A stretch of DNA of 64,000 nt, taken from Acanthochlamys bracteata (Eukaryota; Streptophyta; Magnoliopsida; Pandanales; Velloziaceae). The stretch is from positions 8,556,001-8,620,000 of the forward strand of contig CM034127.1 of NCBI GenBank assembly GCA_019914995.1, written 5' to 3'. The notes under the pieces are model-generated. The model made no database searches. It was not told where the DNA came from and saw nothing but the letters and a program-made list of their open reading frames with translations. Shown here one piece after another: positions 63,791-64,000 of the stretch (positions are counted from its first letter, which is position 1; each line of letters opens with the position of its first letter). A program made the translations under genes and the position numbers.

Positions 63791-64000
63791 AGAGGTTATA
63801 TAGATTCAGCCCGTCATTTTTACGGCACTGTGGTCATTGTCTAAATCCATAGGACATGACCACGAAGCGCTTTTCTAAAATTGATTTTGTCCAAAATTCA
63901 ACCTATCCTAAGTGTCTACATCCAACAAACAATCTTTCGCCTACTTCCGTTTCCGGAACGGACTATTTAGATTACAGGTACATATGAGAAGAAATAGTAA
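63791..64000. other. Right-edge sequence
   Basis: Short GC-richer patch running off the window. No gene assigned. Confidence 0.4.

Overview
The window looks like nuclear DNA of a eudicot plant. It is AT-rich, its genes have many introns, and it carries plant-specific genes (nuclear PsbW, plastid glutathione reductase, Aux/IAA, PR-4, FBL17-type F-box, a POLLUX-like channel) among MITEs, hAT, CACTA, TRIM, Copia and RTE-LINE debris. I could not place it to species.

Layout, left to right. PsbW (147-746, +). Intergenic DNA with an old TRIM (2173-2763). SEC23 (3307-6706, +; three exons, 757 aa). Repeat-rich DNA from 6.7 to 16.3 kb, with a possible 1.5 kb inverted-repeat element, a degenerate phrase-like repeat array, a hAT-type MITE (10753-11167) and a CACTA-type element (about 12600-15158) carrying pieces of an R2R3-MYB gene and a KANADI gene. 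Plastidial glutathione reductase (16919-21541, -; ten exons, 553 aa). AT-rich MITE-dense DNA. A broken FBL17-like F-box/LRR gene (24689-29875, +). A PR-4 gene (31123-31736, +) facing an inverted broken PR-4 copy (32473-33076, -), then a broken subtilase piece. A 97-bp tandem duplication, a probable solo Copia LTR and a second hAT-type element (36410-37258). Aux/IAA (39843-40648, +) with three TGTCTC elements upstream. More AT-rich repeats. A 23-exon POLLUX-like plastid envelope channel gene (44436-62560, -; 824 aa) whose introns hold Copia fossils and an RTE LINE tail.

The intact genes are ordinary housekeeping, plastid and defence genes that happen to be neighbours. PsbW, glutathione reductase and the POLLUX-like channel all act in the chloroplast, but nothing suggests a functional cluster. 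The exon models of SEC23, GR, Aux/IAA, PR-4 and the POLLUX-like gene were assembled by hand from splice sites and reading-frame continuity, and each closes in frame.

The most unusual feature is the CACTA-type element. The KANADI piece keeps an exon-intron-exon structure that still splices in frame across the junction, in opposite orientation to a MYB first exon. This is the structure expected of gene-fragment capture (Pack-TIR). Also of note are the FBL17 pseudogene with several independent lesions, a predicted GC-AG intron in the channel gene, and the PR-4 inverted gene/pseudogene pair.
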